From Xanthobacter dioxanivorans (GTDB taxonomy: Bacteria; Pseudomonadota; Alphaproteobacteria; Rhizobiales; Xanthobacteraceae): a stretch of 64,000 nucleotides of DNA. Below, in pieces: positions 62,640 through 64,000 of this stretch. Where the stretch lies: the NCBI RefSeq assembly GCF_016807805.1, contig NZ_CP063362.1, positions 248,001-312,000 on the forward strand. Reading direction: 5' to 3'. Every line of letters starts with the position of its first letter. Position 1 is the first letter of the stretch. Both the position numbers and the translations under genes were made by a program. The notes beneath the pieces were generated by a model that saw only the letters and a program-made list of their open reading frames with translations, did no database searches and was not told where the DNA came from.

Positions 62640-64000
62640 ATGGCCGATGAGCGCGAGTTCCGTGTCCGGCCCGGCCGCATCCGCTCGACCCGAGCGCAGC
62701 GAGCCCGCCCCTTCATCGCCCAGGCCCTCGCGGCGGCCCAGAAGGCCGGTGGGCAAATCTCCCGATCCGGCCGGATCTCATCGGGCAGCCGCTCGCACTT
62801 CGGCCGAGGCCGGACGGCGAGCATCGTCGCCAACGGCCTGCTCACCGGGCGCTCGCGTATCGTCGTGATCAAGACCCGTGTGGTCCGGCATACGGCGCGG
62901 GCAGTGCCGCTCTCGGCTCACCTCAGTTATCTGCGCCGGGAAGGCGTGACCCGGGACGGGGAGAAGGCCCGCCTGTTCGGGCCGAGCGCCGAGGAGGGGG
63001 ACGGCCGCGCCTTCGCCGAGCGGTGCGCCGACGACAGGCACCATTTCCGCTTCATCGTCTCGCCCGAGGATGCAGCGGACATGGCCGACCTCAGGTCCTT
63101 CGCCCGCGACCTCGCGGGGCAAATGGAGAAGGACCTCGGCACGAAGCTGGATTGGATCGGCGTCGACCATTGGAACACGGACAATCCCCACCTGCACATT
63201 CTGGTGCGGGGCCGGACCGATGACGGCCAGGACCTCGTCATCTCCCGCGACTACATCAAGGAGGGCATGCGCGCCCGCGCGCAGGATTTGGTCACGCAGG
63301 AGCTTGGCCCGCGCGCCGACCTCGACATCCACCGCGCCGCCGAGCGACAGGTGGAGGCGGAGAGGTGGACGCAGCTCGACCGCCAACTGGTCCGGGACCA
63401 GCGCGAGACCGGCGTGATCGACGTGGCGCGCGATCGCGATGGTGGGCCGGACGCCTTCCTGCCGATGAAGGTCGCGCGGTTGCGCAAGCTTGAAGCCCTC
63501 GGCCTCGCTGACGAGATCGGCCCCGGCCAGTGGGTGATCGACGAGAAGGCCGAGGCGACGCTGCGCGCGTTGGGCGAGCGCGGCGATATCATCAAGCGGA
63601 TGCACCGGGCGCTCACCACCCAGGGCATCGAGCGCGGCATGGCAAGTTATGTGCTCGCGGGCGAGAGCCTCGATGCTCCCATCATCGGCCGTCTCGTCGA
63701 TCGTGGTCTCGATGATGAGTTGAAGGGCACAGCCTATGCCGTGGTGGATGGCGTCGACGGGCGCACTCACCACATCCGGCTGCCCGACCTCGATGCGGCC
63801 GGCGACGGTGCTCTCGGCTCTATCGTCGAACTCCGGAGGTTTGAGGATGTGCGTGGCCAGCCCCGTGTTGCCCTCGCGGTCCGCTCTGATCTCGACATCG
63901 ACCGGCAGGTCACGGCATCGGGCGGCACCTGGCTCGACCGGCAGGCGCTCAGCCGCGCGCCCGCATCGCTCTCCGAAGGCGGCTTCGGCGCCGAGGTGCG
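62640..64000 (+). CDS. Relaxase with DUF3363 domain (3' end outside window)
   Basis: 453 residues visible. Basic N-terminus (REFRVRPGRIRSTRAQRARP), HUH relaxase core with HLSYLRREGVTRDGEKARLF, RHHFRFIVSPEDA and the metal motif VDHWNTDNPHLHILVRG (~175-192), then the DUF3363 domain beginning around residue 260 (RLRKLEALGLADEIGPGQW, RGDIIKRMHRAL). Nicks oriT and leads the strand into the recipient; acts with TraG, expected downstream. Open to the window end. ATG 62640 lies shortly after the oriT candidate. Confidence 0.92.
   Translation, partial: MADEREFRVRPGRIRSTRAQRARPFIAQALAAAQKAGGQISRSGRISSGSRSHFGRGRTASIVANGLLTGRSRIVVIKTRVVRHTARAVPLSAHLSYLRREGVTRDGEKARLFGPSAEEGDGRAFAERCADDRHHFRFIVSPEDAADMADLRSFARDLAGQMEKDLGTKLDWIGVDHWNTDNPHLHILVRGRTDDGQDLVISRDYIKEGMRARAQDLVTQELGPRADLDIHRAAERQVEAERWTQLDRQLVRDQRETGVIDVARDRDGGPDAFLPMKVARLRKLEALGLADEIGPGQWVIDEKAEATLRALGERGDIIKRMHRALTTQGIERGMASYVLAGESLDAPIIGRLVDRGLDDELKGTAYAVVDGVDGRTHHIRLPDLDAAGDGALGSIVELRRFEDVRGQPRVALAVRSDLDIDRQVTASGGTWLDRQALSRAPASLSEGGFGAEV

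Larger units (their letters stand above)
46559..64000 (+). mobile_element. Integrative conjugative element, left part (right end outside window)
   Basis: From the 3' end of tRNA-Gly the gene set changes to a conserved ICE backbone: DUF932, ParB, toprim, DUF2493, DUF736, HTH, DUF2285, AlpA-like, RepA, ParA, DUF2840, TraF-type peptidase, lytic transglycosylase, relaxase. This order resembles the widespread Tn4371-like/Rhizobiales ICE type whose traG-trb genes normally follow the relaxase. All but one gene run on the plus strand, many overlapping. No integrase lies at this end, so it should be at the far end. The exact attL was not resolved because the partner repeat is outside the window. Confidence 0.85.

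Noticed and set aside
62174..62650. 158-codon frame between IS110 and the relaxase
   Set aside because: Runs across the oriT inverted repeat and the relaxase start and has no coding character or ribosome site.

Overview
The window is high-GC (roughly 70%) chromosomal DNA of an alphaproteobacterium. CcrM, a NadQ-type regulator over nadABC, the type II glutamine synthetase paired with a DUF2735 gene, a mutY-dciA-dsbA cluster and many Rhizobiales-type household genes point to Hyphomicrobiales, most likely a Xanthobacteraceae-like organism. That placement is an inference from gene content, not from a marker gene.

Bases 1-25,600 are core chromosome: the end of an Lhr-type repair helicase; the NAD operon nadABC (minus strand) behind its regulator nadQ, with two clear palindromic operators between them; leuD followed by cheB and a receiver-GGDEF diguanylate cyclase; cytochrome b561; a zincin; an unlisted 39-residue secreted peptide; leuC; MgtC; a TrmH methyltransferase; a LacI regulator divergent from a 3-hydroxyisobutyrate-dehydrogenase-like gene; the cell-cycle methylase ccrM; mutY; a DciA-like protein; a Tat-exported DsbA; a tautomerase divergent from a LysR regulator; an ABC1 kinase; and membrane or secreted proteins. 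Bases 25,600-35,200 hold a TetR-controlled RND pump, a second TetR gene with a SnoaL-like protein, and the methionine importer metNIQ with a long, structured leader. Bases 35,200-46,500 hold tam, glnII (sigma-54 promoter) divergent from DUF2735, an NCS2 permease with an unusual C-terminal domain, a GIY-YIG protein, a four-copy palindromic repeat array beside an AT-rich foreign gene (43,051-43,899), ettA, a cupin and tRNA-Gly(GCC).

From the 3' end of that tRNA to the window end lies the left part of an integrative conjugative element (ICE) with the gene order DUF932, ParB, toprim, DUF2493, DUF736, HTH, DUF2285, DUF6499/DUF2285, AlpA-like, RepA, ParA, small partition-like protein, DUF2840, TraF-type peptidase, lytic transglycosylase, [IS110 insertion], oriT candidate, relaxase. 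No integrase is present at this end. Several ICE genes share homologous structured 5' leaders. The 3' part of repA carries three 16-bp direct repeats, AT-rich 12-bp repeats and DnaA boxes, which together look like a replication origin inside the coding sequence.

Four genes (nadQ, a secreted protein at 41 kb, and two ICE regulators) are broken by single-base frameshifts. Three of the four lie in runs of exactly five C/G and are repaired by one extra base. This looks either like homopolymer errors in the assembly or like real slippage sites; the affected entries give both readings.
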